64,000 nt of DNA from G963422565 sp963422565 (GTDB lineage Bacteria > Pseudomonadota > Alphaproteobacteria > MPNO01). Positions 16,276-26,114 of the stretch are shown in pieces. The DNA is taken from assembly GCA_963422565.1 (NCBI GenBank), contig OY730228.1:3224001-3288000 (forward strand), read 5' to 3'. The notes under the pieces were generated by a model, which had not been told where the DNA came from, did not search any database, and was given only the letters and a program-made list of their open reading frames with translations. The number at the start of each line of letters is the position of its first letter. The stretch's first letter is position 1. Position numbers and translations under genes: made by a program.

Positions 16276-17035
16276 ATGCCGGTGCTGGAGATCGCGTCCC
16301 TGAGCAAGTATTTCGGTGGCGTCCGCGCCGTCGACTCGCTCGATCTCGCGGTGGAGGAAGGCGAGATTTTCGGCCTGATCGGTCCCAACGGCTCCGGCAA
16401 GAGCACGACCGTCAACCTGATCTGCGGCGTTATGCCGGCGACCGACGGCCGGGTCCGGTTCGCGGGCCGCGACATCACGGGCGCGCAGCCGCACAAGGTG
16501 CTGGCGGCGGGCATCGCCCGGACGTTCCAGAACATCCGGCTGTTCGGCCATCTGTCGGTATGGCAGAACCTGTGGGTCGCGCAGAACTCGGTCGAGGAGC
16601 GCCGACGGCAGGGGTTCGTGAAGCGCTGGTTCTCGGGCGCCGCCGCAGCGCGGGCGGCACTCGAGGAACAGCTCGACTTCGCCGGGCTGACCGAACGGCG
16701 GGACGATCTCGCCCGGAACCTGTCTTTCGGGGAGCAGCGCCGCCTCGAACTCGCGCGGGCGCTCGCCGCCAGACCCCGGCTGTTGCTGCTCGACGAGCCG
16801 GCCGCCGGGATGAACCTCGAGGAAGTGCGCGCGCTCGACGAACGGCTGCGGGTTCTGAAACGGGCCGGCATGACCGTCGTCCTGGTCGAGCACGTCATGG
16901 AGCTGGTCATGGGCGTGACCGACCGGATCGCGGTCCTCAATTTCGGGCGCAAGATCGCTGAGGGGACGCCTGGCGAGATCCGCCGCGACGAAGCGGTCCA
17001 AACGGCTTATCTCGGCGCCGGGGCGGGCAAGGCGC

Positions 17036-17043
<8 letters not shown>
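16276..17043 (+). CDS. livG: Liv-type ABC ATPase LivG (set 1)
   Basis: A 255-aa ATPase. Walker A is GPNGSGKST (residues about 36-44), the Q-loop TFQNIRLF, the signature LSFGEQRRLELARAL, Walker B LLLLDEPAAGM and the H-loop VEHVM. The C-terminal tail VQTAYLG is typical of LivG. It overlaps livF by 8 bp. Confidence 0.93.
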
Positions 17044-17749
<706 letters not shown>

Positions 17750-17798
17750 GCGGCGTCCCGGGACGGGGCCGCGCCGCCGGCCGGCTTGGGGGTGATCG

Positions 17799-18698
17799 GT
17801 GACGGACTTCATCCAGAACTGTCTGGACGGCGTCATGCTGGGTTCGTCCTACGCCCTTCTCGCCATCGGGTTCACGCTGATTTTCGGCGTCATGCGGCGG
17901 CTCAACCTCGCTTACGGCCCGTCGATCATGTTCGGCGCCTTCGTCGGCACGCTGGTCTATGCCGAGTTTCGCGCCGGCGCCCTCGTGGTCGCCGCCGCGA
18001 CGATCGCCGGCGCGGTCGTCGCCGGCCTCTATGTCGAGCGGCTGTGCTTCCGGGCGATCCGACAGGGCGCGGCCGTGGCCTCGATGGTCTCCAGCTTCGC
18101 GATCTGGATGCAGCTCGAGGATGTCGTGAGCCTCGCCTTTCCCGACCGCACCTACCCCTTCCCGCCGTTGATCACCGCCGACCCGGTGACGCTCGGGCCG
18201 TTCTTCGTCAAGCTGGAGAACGTTCTGATGTTCGCCTGCGCGGTCGTCCTGACCGCGCTGCTGCACTGGCTGCTGCAGGCGACGCGGTTCGGACTCGCGT
18301 TGCGCGCCGTGTCGGAGAACCCGCGCGCGGCGCGCTTCATGGGGATCGATACGGGCGCGGTCATGTTCCGCGCCTTCGTCATCGCCTCGGTTTTCGGCGG
18401 CGCCGCCGCCTATCTGATCGCCAGCGCCGATACTCAGATCACGCCGCTCTTCGGGCTCTGGGCGACCGTTAAGGGTCTGATCGCGATGATGCTGGGCGGG
18501 ATGGGCTCGATCCCCGGCGCCGTCCTCGGCGGGCTGCTGCTCGGCGTGGTCGAGGCGCAGAGCCTCTGGTATCTGGGGACCGAATACCGCGATCTCTCGG
18601 CCTATTTCCTGCTGTTCCTGTTCCTGATCCTTCGTCCCGGCGGGCTGATCGGGCAGGCCGCGGCTGAGCGCGAGCGCGCGGCGATACGGCGGGTGTGA
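17799..18698 (+). CDS. livH: Liv-type ABC permease LivH (set 2)
   Basis: A 299-aa LivH-like permease with LGSSYALLAIGFTLIFGVMR at residues about 15-34 and GLIAMMLGGMGSIPGAVLGG near the C-terminus. It starts with GTG at 17799. It is clearly diverged from set 1 LivH, so set 2 is not a recent duplication. Its natural partner livM lies 1.17 kb downstream, on the far side of the restriction-modification remnant. Confidence 0.92.
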   Translation: MTDFIQNCLDGVMLGSSYALLAIGFTLIFGVMRRLNLAYGPSIMFGAFVGTLVYAEFRAGALVVAAATIAGAVVAGLYVERLCFRAIRQGAAVASMVSSFAIWMQLEDVVSLAFPDRTYPFPPLITADPVTLGPFFVKLENVLMFACAVVLTALLHWLLQATRFGLALRAVSENPRAARFMGIDTGAVMFRAFVIASVFGGAAAYLIASADTQITPLFGLWATVKGLIAMMLGGMGSIPGAVLGGLLLGVVEAQSLWYLGTEYRDLSAYFLLFLFLILRPGGLIGQAAAERERAAIRRV

Positions 18699-18915
18699 TG
18701 GATGTCGGCGCCCGACCGGAGAATGCGCCGTCATCGAGCGTCCCGGCGCCTCGATCGGCTCGTCTCCCGCTTCGGCCCGTGCCGAAACCGACAGGCCGCC
18801 TTCCTGGTTCCGCTCCAACAAGTCATCTGCACCAATTCTCGCCCCTGCCGCATCTCGATCGCACCAGAAACAGCTGCATAAGCGGTTGGGGCGCTTGTGA
18901 TAACGTTGGACGATC
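18699..18915. other. Left flank of the restriction-modification remnant
   Basis: A 217-bp gap between livH2 and the methyltransferase pseudogene. No gene is seen. It becomes less GC-rich towards the methyltransferase and contains TTGTGATAACG near 18895, a possible promoter for the imported genes. Confidence 0.35.
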
Positions 18916-19642
18916 ATGAATGGATCCGGATCGGAAGCAATGTCGCGATTGGCGGTAGATTATCAGTCGAACGGAAAGAACGGTCTCCCCGATGATTCTT
19001 CCGATGCTGGCGGGATAGCCCGTGAGGCTCCGACGCATCGCATAGCCCAGCGGGGCGATCTTGTCTGCTCGGACAACATCCCATATATGGCGCATTTGCC
19101 CGACGGGGTGTTCAAGCTGATCGTTACCTCTCCTCCTTACAATCTCGGGAAACCCTACGATTACAAGTCCGGCCTTGATGACTACCTGTCGATGCAGGAG
19201 AGAGTCATTTGGGTGGGATATAGATCCTATAAGGGTTCCTTGGAAATATCCGAGAAAGAGACATTTCAAGAGACCTAATGTAGGAAGACTTTCGGAAAAT
19301 CCCAAGGGGAAGAATCCGAGCGACGTTTGGGAGTTTCCCAACGTAAAGAGCAACCATCCGGAGAAGACGATTCATCCCTGCCAGTTTCCCGTCGAGTTGG
19401 TGGAGCGGTTGGTATTGTCGTTGACCGATGAAGGGGACAGCGTATTCGATCCGTATATAAGTGTGGGGTCGACGGTGATTGCGGCGATCAAGCGCGACCG
19501 GCGCGGCTACGGCTGCGAAATCGTCCCCGAATATGTTGAGATCGCTCAAGCGCGGCTTGAAGCTTTGAATGCTGGCACGCTTCGAACTCGTTCGATGGGT
19601 GGGCCGATATACGACCCGAGTTTACCGAAAGGCGATCATTGA
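18916..19642 (+). pseudogene. Broken beta-class DNA methyltransferase (type II R-M)
   Basis: Two frames carry the two halves of a site-specific N4/N6 methyltransferase. The first (18916 to about 19205) has the catalytic TSPPYNLGKPYDY motif. The second (about 19208-19642) resumes with DIDPIRVPWKYPRKRHF, continues through KNPSDVWEFPNVK and HPCQFPVELVERLV, and ends with the AdoMet motif DPYISVGSTVIAAI. Between MQERVIW and DIDPIRV, members of this family have roughly 70 more residues, so an internal deletion plus frameshift destroyed the gene. Base composition is visibly less GC-rich than the neighbours, a sign of transfer. Confidence 0.75.
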
Positions 19643-19765
19643 TGCGGACCGACTCGAAATACTCTCATCTCAATGTTGAAGAATGTTTGATCGTTCATAA
19701 ATCCGCCCTCTGGCAGGAAATACAGAACCTGGTTTCCAACGGTAAATCGGCGGACAGGCACGGCC
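19642..19765 (+). pseudogene. N-terminal remnant of a BglII-like restriction endonuclease
   Basis: An ATG at 19642 shares one base with the methyltransferase stop (TGATG) and opens MRTDSKYSHLNVEECLIVHK, then ALWQEIQNLV. From memory of the family, this matches the N-terminus of BglII-type endonucleases (YSHLNG.EYL.VHKP.LW.EI). The similarity stops after about 40 codons, and the frame then runs through unrelated GC-rich DNA to 19878. The endonuclease body is missing, so no cutting activity can remain. Confidence 0.55.
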
Positions 19766-19868
19766 CGTTCGGGGGGGTGAGGGGCAGGGCGGCCTCCGGC
19801 CGGGCGGATCGTTGCGAGATGTATATCCTTAACATTCCGCAAGCCGATTCGACCCTGCCCTCGACTCT

Positions 19869-20795
19869 ATGGGTGTGAGAGCGGTGGACGATGTCTATCT
19901 CGTCACGGTCCTGTCGAATATCGGGATGATCTCCTTTGTCGCGCTGTCGGCCTATCTCCTGCTGGTGGTCGGCGAGATCTCGTTCGGCCAGCAGGCGTTC
20001 TTCGCGATCGGCGCCTATGGCTCCGGCATCGCTACGGCGATGTGGGGCTGGCCGTTCTGGCTGGGCCTGATGTGGGGCGCGGCTTTGGCCGGGGCGGCGG
20101 CCCTCGCGGTGGCGGTCCCGACGATCCGCCTGCGCGGCCTCTACTTTTCGATCGCCACGCTCGCCTTCGCCGAGATGGTGCGGCTCGTCTTCGAGATATT
20201 CACCTACCGGGTCGAGGTCGACGGCGAGCCGATCGGACCCGACGGCTCCGACGGGTTCCGCGACATCCGTGCTATCTACGACGCCAACATCTCGGAATTC
20301 GACTATATGCTGGTCATCTACGGCTTGCTGGCGGCGGTCCTCGCCATCCTCGTCGTCATCGAGCGGTCGTGGCTCGGCAGCATATTCAGGATGATCGGCG
20401 AGGATCCGATCCTGGCCGAGATGCAGGGGGTGAACGCCGTCGGCTACAAGATCCTCGCGGTCGTCCTCGCCGGGGTGGTCGCCGGCGTCGGGGGCGGTCT
20501 CTACGCCCATTTCACCACCTATCTCGAACCCAAGATATTCAACGTGATGCTCGGCGTTCATGGCCTTGCCTACGGGCTGATCGGCGGGCTGGGGACGGTG
20601 TTCGGCCCGTTGATCGGCGTCGCCATCGATATCGGATTCCTGGAATCGATCCGCGCGATTTCCGGTTACCGCATGATCGTCTTCGGCGGCCTCGTCGCGG
20701 TCCTGCTCATCCTGCGCCCGCGCGGGCTGCTCGACGAGGCGGCCGTCCATTGGCTGCGCGCCCGTTGGCGGAGGCTGGCGCGTGCTGAGCGTTGA
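19869..20795 (+). CDS. livM: Liv-type ABC permease LivM (set 2)
   Basis: A 308-aa LivM-like permease with SFGQQAFFAIGAYGSGIA, IRLRGLYFSIATLAFAEMVRL and GGGLYAHFTTYLEP. Start choice is uncertain: ATG 19869 gives the longest form, while GTG 19884 is nearer the first membrane helix. It overlaps livG2 by 14 bp. Separation from livH2 by the R-M remnant means any promoter for set 2 upstream of 18.9 kb must be read through 1.2 kb of foreign DNA. Confidence 0.9.
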   Translation: MGVRAVDDVYLVTVLSNIGMISFVALSAYLLLVVGEISFGQQAFFAIGAYGSGIATAMWGWPFWLGLMWGAALAGAAALAVAVPTIRLRGLYFSIATLAFAEMVRLVFEIFTYRVEVDGEPIGPDGSDGFRDIRAIYDANISEFDYMLVIYGLLAAVLAILVVIERSWLGSIFRMIGEDPILAEMQGVNAVGYKILAVVLAGVVAGVGGGLYAHFTTYLEPKIFNVMLGVHGLAYGLIGGLGTVFGPLIGVAIDIGFLESIRAISGYRMIVFGGLVAVLLILRPRGLLDEAAVHWLRARWRRLARAER

Positions 20796-21534
20796 CGGGC
20801 TGAGCCTGTCCTTCGGCGGCGTCGCGGCACTCTCCGGGCTGGACCTTGCGGTCGCAGAAGGCGAGGTCCTTGGCCTGATCGGCCCCAACGGATCGGGAAA
20901 GACGACGCTGTTCAACGTCGTCACCGGGGTCTACCGCCCAGACGCGGGCCGCGTCCTGCTGCGCGGCGAGGACGTGACCGGCGGGAGCCCGCCGGAGATC
21001 ATGTGCCGCGGCGTCGGGCGCACCTTCCAGAACCTGCGGATCTTCCGGCGGATGAGCGTCCGCGACAATGTCCGGGCGGCGCAGCACGGCCTGGCCGGAG
21101 GCGGCGTCCGCGGTCTCGTCGGGCTGCGCCGTGCCGCCGAACGGCGGCGGCGGCGGGAGGCCGAGCGCCTGCTCGAAGCGGTCGGTCTCGCCGACCGGGG
21201 CGATGATCTCGCCGGATGCCTGCCGCTGCCCGGCCAGCGGCGGCTCGAACTCGCCCGCGCGCTCGCCCGGGCGCCGGCGCTGCTGCTGCTCGACGAGCCG
21301 GCCGGCGGCATGACTCCCGCCGAGACGATCGAGATGGGCCGGCTCATACGCGAGCTCGCGCTGCCCGGGCGCAGCTGCATCGTCATCGAGCACAAGATCG
21401 ACCTGATCTCGGAGCTGTGCGGGCGGCTCTGCGTCCTCGATTTCGGCCGCAGGATCGCCGACGGCCCGCCGCGCGAGGTGCTGCGCGAGAGCGCGGTGCG
21501 CGCGGCCTATCTGGGGCGGACCGAGGATGCTTGA
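20782..21534 (+). CDS. livG: Liv-type ABC ATPase LivG (set 2), odd signature motif
   Basis: A 250-aa ATPase starting with GTG inside the livM2 end. Walker A is GPNGSGKTT, the Q-loop TFQNLRIF, Walker B LLLLDEPAGGM and the H-loop IEHKID. The signature that normally reads LSxGxQRRLE is CLPLPGQRRLE: the serine is replaced by proline, and a second proline stands just before the glycine. The glycine and following QRRLELARAL remain. Reduced or altered coupling is possible. It overlaps livF2 by 8 bp. Confidence 0.9.
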   Translation: MLSVDGLSLSFGGVAALSGLDLAVAEGEVLGLIGPNGSGKTTLFNVVTGVYRPDAGRVLLRGEDVTGGSPPEIMCRGVGRTFQNLRIFRRMSVRDNVRAAQHGLAGGGVRGLVGLRRAAERRRRREAERLLEAVGLADRGDDLAGCLPLPGQRRLELARALARAPALLLLDEPAGGMTPAETIEMGRLIRELALPGRSCIVIEHKIDLISELCGRLCVLDFGRRIADGPPREVLRESAVRAAYLGRTEDA

Positions 21535-22252
21535 GGTCCGCGGCCTACATGTCCGCTACGGCAGGCTGCGCGCGGTGCAGGGGGTGACGCTCGACATCGC
21601 CGAGGGAGAGATCGTGGCCCTGATCGGCGCGAACGGCGCGGGCAAGAGTTCGACCATGCATGCGATCTGCGGGATCGAGCGGCCCGCCGCCGGCCGTATC
21701 CGCTATCTCGGCGAGGACATCGCGCGCCTGCCGGCCCACCGCATCGTTCGGCGCGGCATCGTGCAGGTGCCGGAGGGCCGCTTGATCTTCGGCGGGTTGA
21801 CGGTCGCCCAGAACCTGCTTCTCGGCGCCCACAACGCCCCCGACCGCGCCGGCGTCGAGGCGGCCATGGAACGCGTGCTCGCCCTCTTCCCCGTCCTGCG
21901 CGACCGGCTGAATGCGCCGGGCGCGGCGCTGAGCGGCGGGCAGGCGCAGATCCTGGCGCTGGCGCGCGGCCTGATGGCCGCGCCGCGCCTCCTGCTGCTC
22001 GACGAGCCCTCGCTCGGCCTCGCGCCGGCGGCGGCGCGCGAGGTCTTCGCTTTGATCGCCCGGCTTCGAGAGACCGGGGTGACGATTTTGCTGGTCGAGC
22101 AGAATGTCCGCCAGGCATTGAAGGTTGCCGACAGGGGCTATGTTCTGGAGGCGGGGCTGGTCGGGCTCGCTGGCTCGGCGTCCGAGCTCGCCCTGCATCC
22201 GCTTCTGGTGAACGCCTATCTTGGCGATGGAGGAACATCGGCATGTTCGTGA
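21527..22252 (+). CDS. livF: Liv-type ABC ATPase LivF (set 2)
   Basis: A 241-aa ATPase with Walker A GANGAGKSS, QVPEGRLIFGGLTV in the Q-loop region, signature LSGGQAQILALARGL, Walker B LLLLDEPSLGLAP and H-loop VEQNVRQAL. All motifs are intact, so it could carry the main hydrolysis role beside the unusual LivG2. The next gene overlaps its end by 10 bp. Confidence 0.93.
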   Translation: MLEVRGLHVRYGRLRAVQGVTLDIAEGEIVALIGANGAGKSSTMHAICGIERPAAGRIRYLGEDIARLPAHRIVRRGIVQVPEGRLIFGGLTVAQNLLLGAHNAPDRAGVEAAMERVLALFPVLRDRLNAPGAALSGGQAQILALARGLMAAPRLLLLDEPSLGLAPAAAREVFALIARLRETGVTILLVEQNVRQALKVADRGYVLEAGLVGLAGSASELALHPLLVNAYLGDGGTSACS

Positions 22253-22686
22253 TACGGATCGGGGCGGTCCTTGCCATGCTGCTGGCAAGCGGGGCCGCAG
22301 CAGCCGGCGAGCGGGCGGCGGCCGACATGAGTTGCAAGGCGGCCGGCAAGACGTTTGCCTATGACTGCCGGATCGCGCTCAGGGGCCGCAGCAGCGCCGC
22401 GCCGCTCGACGATGCGAGGATTCTCGTTCGGGCCGGCATGCCGTCGATGCCGATGGCGCACAACGTCCCGTCGGCGACGGCCGCACCCGCCGGCAAGCCG
22501 GGGCATTACGAGGTCCGGCTCGAACTCGAGATGTACGGCGACTGGACCCTGACCCTCGACATCGAGGGGCCGGTGCGTGACCGCCTCGTCAGGAAGCTGC
22601 GTTTTGGCCCCGCCGGCGCGGAGCGCTTGCGCGGCGACAGGAAGACGCGGCACCGGGACAGGATGAAGACCGTTTCCGGGTATTGA
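22243..22686 (+). CDS. FixH-like exported protein
   Basis: A 147-aa protein with a signal peptide (residues 1-20, MLLASGAAAAG) and a beta-sandwich-like body resembling FixH/YtkA domains: GMPSMPMAHN, then GHYEVRLELEMYGDWTLTLDI. The Met- and His-rich stretch at about residues 65-74 is reminiscent of metal-binding members. Its ATG lies 10 bp inside livF2, so it is expressed with the transporter. Whether it assists the importer or handles copper cannot be told. Confidence 0.65.
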   Translation: MFVIRIGAVLAMLLASGAAAAGERAAADMSCKAAGKTFAYDCRIALRGRSSAAPLDDARILVRAGMPSMPMAHNVPSATAAPAGKPGHYEVRLELEMYGDWTLTLDIEGPVRDRLVRKLRFGPAGAERLRGDRKTRHRDRMKTVSGY

Positions 22687-22785
22687 GGACTGCCTTATCC
22701 CCCGGCCGGCGCGAAACGGGGGTGACAGCGGCGTGCGACGGCTTCATACAGGGTTCGCAACGCGCTGCCCCGGGGAGGCGATGGC

Positions 22786-24222
22786 ATGGCCGATCTCGCG
22801 ACCACGGACGATCTGTTCTTCGCCCGCACCGGCGTCGACCGCGGCCGGGTGGAGGCGATCGTCGCCGACGCGCTGACAGGCGTCGACGACGGCGAACTGT
22901 TCCTCGAATACCGACAGTCCGAGGGTCTCGCCTTCGACGACGGGCGGCTGAAAAGCGCGTCGTTCGACACCAGCCAGGGGTTCGGCCTACGGGCGGTCGC
23001 CGGGGAGACGACCGGCTACGCGCATTCGGCGGAGATCTCCGAGGCGGCGATTCGCCGCGCCGCCGAGACCGTCGAGGCGGTACGGTCGGGGCGCGGCGGC
23101 TGCGCGGGCGACGAGGGGCCGCCGTCGACCAACTTGTCGCTCTATAGCGGGGAAAACCCGCTCGGCGCTCCGTCCTTCGAGGACAAGGTGAAGCTGTTGC
23201 AGGCGATCGACGCCTATGCGCGGGGCCGCGACCCCCGGGTCTCCCAGGTCGTCGCCTCGATCAGCGGGGAATGGCAGGCGATCCAGATCGTCCGCGCCGA
23301 CGGCCGCCGCGCCGCCGACATCCGGCCCCTGGTACGCCTCAACGTGTCGGTCGTGGTCGCCCAGGGCGGGCGGATGGAGACCGGAACCAGCGGAGCCGGC
23401 GGCAGGACATCCTTCGCCGCCCATGTCGCCGAGGACGCCTGGCGGGGGCAGGTCGACGAAGCGCTGCGCCAGGCGCTGGTCAATCTCGACTCGGTCGACG
23501 CCCCGGCCGGCGAGATGCCGGTCGTGCTCGGGCCGGGCTGGCCCGGCATCCTGCTGCACGAGGCGATCGGCCATGGGCTCGAAGGCGATTTCAACCGCAA
23601 GAAGACCTCGGCCTTCGCGGGCCTGCTCGGCCGGCGGATCGCCGCGCCCGGCGTCACCGTGGTCGACGACGGCACGATCGACGACCGGCGCGGCTCCCTG
23701 ACCATCGACGACGAGGGTACCCCGAGCCAGCGCACGGTGCTGATCGAGGACGGGATCCTCGCCGGCTACATGCAGGATCGACAGAACGCGCGGTTGATGG
23801 GCGCGGCGCCGACCGGCAACGGCCGTCGGGAGAGCTTCGCCCATGCGCCGATGCCGCGCATGACCAACACCTACATGCTCTCGGGCGGCTGCGCCCCGGA
23901 GGAGATCATCGGCGATGTCGCGAACGGCCTCTATGCCGTCAATTTCGGCGGCGGCCAGGTCGACATCACCTCCGGCCGCTTCGTGTTCACCGCCTCGGAG
24001 GCCTATCTGATAGAGGGCGGCAGGATCGGCGCCCCGGTCAAGGGGGCGACTCTGATCGGAAACGGCCCGGAAGTGCTGACCCGCGTGCGCCGGATCGGCG
24101 ACGACATGGCGCTCGACCCCGGGGTCGGAACCTGCGGCAAGGACGGCCAGGGCGTCCCGGTGGGAGTCGGCCAACCGACGCTTCTGGTCGACCGCCTGAC
24201 GGTGGGCGGCACCGCAGCCTGA
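22786..24222 (+). CDS. tldD: Metalloprotease TldD
   Basis: A 478-aa TldD, usually acting with TldE/PmbA on unfolded peptides, microcin precursors and CcdA. The zinc motif HExxxH is at His258-Glu259-His262 (LLHEAIGHGLEGDFN). The C-terminal region with TNTYMLSGG, NFGGGQVDITSGRFVF and GVGQPTLLVD is diagnostic of TldD rather than TldE. The ATG at 22786 follows GGGGAGGCGATGGC. No tldE is visible in the window; the two genes are often unlinked. Confidence 0.95.
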   Translation: MADLATTDDLFFARTGVDRGRVEAIVADALTGVDDGELFLEYRQSEGLAFDDGRLKSASFDTSQGFGLRAVAGETTGYAHSAEISEAAIRRAAETVEAVRSGRGGCAGDEGPPSTNLSLYSGENPLGAPSFEDKVKLLQAIDAYARGRDPRVSQVVASISGEWQAIQIVRADGRRAADIRPLVRLNVSVVVAQGGRMETGTSGAGGRTSFAAHVAEDAWRGQVDEALRQALVNLDSVDAPAGEMPVVLGPGWPGILLHEAIGHGLEGDFNRKKTSAFAGLLGRRIAAPGVTVVDDGTIDDRRGSLTIDDEGTPSQRTVLIEDGILAGYMQDRQNARLMGAAPTGNGRRESFAHAPMPRMTNTYMLSGGCAPEEIIGDVANGLYAVNFGGGQVDITSGRFVFTASEAYLIEGGRIGAPVKGATLIGNGPEVLTRVRRIGDDMALDPGVGTCGKDGQGVPVGVGQPTLLVDRLTVGGTAA

Positions 24223-24233
24223 GCCGGCCCTTC

Positions 24234-24737
24234 CTACCAGAAATCCCGGTGAACGACGGCCGCCTCTTCCTCGAGCAACGGCCCGACGACCGCAACCTCA
24301 CGCTGGCCGGCCGCGAGGACATGGCGGCAGGGCAGGTCGAGCGTCAGATTTTCCGGGTGCGGGCCGATCAGCGCCTTCAAGGCCCGTTCGCTCATGCCGT
24401 AGACGACCCGGCCGATCCCCGCCCAATAGGCCGCCCCGGCGCACATCGCGCAAGGCTCGGCACTCGCATACATGGTCGCGCGTGCCAGGACCTCGCTGCG
24501 ATAGGCGACGGAGGCGCGGCTCATGAGCAGCCGTTCGGCATGGGCGGTGGCGTCGCCGTCGGCGCCGAACCCGTTCATCTCCTCCATCAGCACCGCGCCG
24601 TCGGGTCCGACGAGGACCGCGCCGAAGGGATGGTTGCCGCCCGCCCGCGCGGCGGCGGCGGCGGCGATGGCACGACGCAGAAACGCCTCATGGTCGAGCT
24701 CGGGCAGCGCGCCGCCGGCCGGTCCCTGCGGGCTCAA
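24234..24737 (-). CDS. Nucleoside/nucleotide deaminase (tadA/guanine deaminase-like), TTG start
   Basis: A 167-aa zinc deaminase of the CMP/dCMP superfamily. It carries the His-Ala-Glu motif (DATAHAERLLM) and PCxxC (EPCAMCAGAAYW). The core begins at DHEAFLRRAI, upstream of which no in-frame ATG or GTG exists before the gshA coding region. A TTG at 24737-24735 overlaps the gshA stop (TTGA) and follows GAGGAGC, so it is the best start. Absence of a long RNA-binding basic tail and the GshA neighbour make a free nucleoside or base substrate more likely than tRNA. Confidence 0.85.
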   Translation of the reverse strand: MSPQGPAGGALPELDHEAFLRRAIAAAAAARAGGNHPFGAVLVGPDGAVLMEEMNGFGADGDATAHAERLLMSRASVAYRSEVLARATMYASAEPCAMCAGAAYWAGIGRVVYGMSERALKALIGPHPENLTLDLPCRHVLAAGQREVAVVGPLLEEEAAVVHRDFW

Positions 24738-26098
24738 TAGGCCAGCTCCTCGAAGACCGGATCGACGCTCCCGCCCCAGTCGGCGTGGAAGCGCTCGAGC
24801 GCCAGCTCCGCCGGCGACTTGCCGCTGCGCAGACTCTCGTCGAGGGCGGCGAGAAACCCGGTTTCGTTCTCGCCCAGCCGGTCGAGGCGGGCGCGGGCGC
24901 GCAGCCCGGAATGGGCGATCTCCAGCACCTCGCGGGCGATGTCCAGCAGGGTGCGGCCCCGGAACGGCACGGCCAGCGCGCGGCGCGGCGCCTCGCGGCG
25001 CAGCATGTGATGCTCCTCGATCGTCCAGTCCCGGATCAGCGCATGCGCCGCCTCCAGGGCCGCCCGGTCGTAGAGCAGCCCCACCCAGAGGGCCGGCAGC
25101 GCGCATAGCCGCCGCCACGGCCCGCCGTCTGCGCCCCGCATCTCCATGAAGCGCTTCAGCCGGACCTCGGGGAACAGGGTCGTCAGATGGTCCGACCAGT
25201 CCGAGATCGTCGGCTTCTCGCCGGGCAGGATTGCGAGCCTGCCGTCGAGGAAGTCGCGGAACGACAGCCCGGAGGCGTCGAGATAGCGGCCGTCCCGGTA
25301 GACGAAATACATCGGGACGTCCAGCACGTGATCGACATAGCGCTCGAACCCCATCCCGTCCTCGAACACGAAGGGCAGGATACCGCAGCGGTCGGGGTCG
25401 GTGTCCTCCCAGACATGGCTACGGTAGGAGCGGAACCCGCTCGGCCTGCCCTCTACGAAGGGGGAGTTGGCGAACAGCGCCGTGGCGACCGGTTGCAGGG
25501 CGAGCCCGATGCGGAACTTCCTGATCATGTCCGCTTCGCTGTCGAAGTCCAGGTTCACCTGGACGGTGCAGGTGCGGAGCATCATGTCGAGCCCGAGCGC
25601 GCCCCTGATCGGCATGTAGGCGCGCATGATGCCGTAGCGGCCCTTGGGCATCCACGGCATGTCCGCGCGCGCCCATTTGGGGTGGAAGCCCATGCCGAAC
25701 AGCCCGACCCCGAGCTCGCCCGCGATCTCCTTGACCTCGGCGAGATGGGCGTGGACCTCGTCGCAGGTCTGGTGGATGGTCTCCAACGGAGCGCCCGACA
25801 GCTCGAGCTGCCCGCCCGGTTCCAACGACACGCTGCAATCCCGTCTGCTCAGCGCCACCGTGTTGCCGTTCTCCAGCACCCGGTCCCAGCCGAACCGGGT
25901 CAGGCCGTCGAGAAACGCGCCGATGCCCCAGGGTCCGTCATAGGGCGCGGGCGCGAGGGTCTCGCGGTGGAACACGAATTTCTCGTGCTCGGTGCCGATG
26001 CGCCAGGCGTCGGCGGGCTTGCAACCGCTCTCGAGATGCGCGACGAGCTGGTGCCTGTCCTCTATCGGAGCGCCGGCTTCTGCTGGCGGTGCGGCCAT
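24734..26098 (-). CDS. gshA: Glutamate--cysteine ligase, plant/alphaproteobacterial type
   Basis: A 454-aa type of GCL making gamma-glutamylcysteine, the first step of glutathione synthesis. Landmarks are GTEHEKFVF (residues about 35-43), SLEPGGQLELSG, PKGRYGIMRAYMP, CTVQVNLDF and KRFMEMRGADGGPW. The ATG at 26098 opens MAAPPAEAG. rsmE lies 16 bp upstream on the same strand and the deaminase overlaps its stop, so the three form one operon. The second enzyme, gshB, is not in the window. Confidence 0.94.
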   Translation of the reverse strand: MAAPPAEAGAPIEDRHQLVAHLESGCKPADAWRIGTEHEKFVFHRETLAPAPYDGPWGIGAFLDGLTRFGWDRVLENGNTVALSRRDCSVSLEPGGQLELSGAPLETIHQTCDEVHAHLAEVKEIAGELGVGLFGMGFHPKWARADMPWMPKGRYGIMRAYMPIRGALGLDMMLRTCTVQVNLDFDSEADMIRKFRIGLALQPVATALFANSPFVEGRPSGFRSYRSHVWEDTDPDRCGILPFVFEDGMGFERYVDHVLDVPMYFVYRDGRYLDASGLSFRDFLDGRLAILPGEKPTISDWSDHLTTLFPEVRLKRFMEMRGADGGPWRRLCALPALWVGLLYDRAALEAAHALIRDWTIEEHHMLRREAPRRALAVPFRGRTLLDIAREVLEIAHSGLRARARLDRLGENETGFLAALDESLRSGKSPAELALERFHADWGGSVDPVFEELAY

Positions 26099-26114
26099 CG
26101 TTCCCCCTCGTCCG

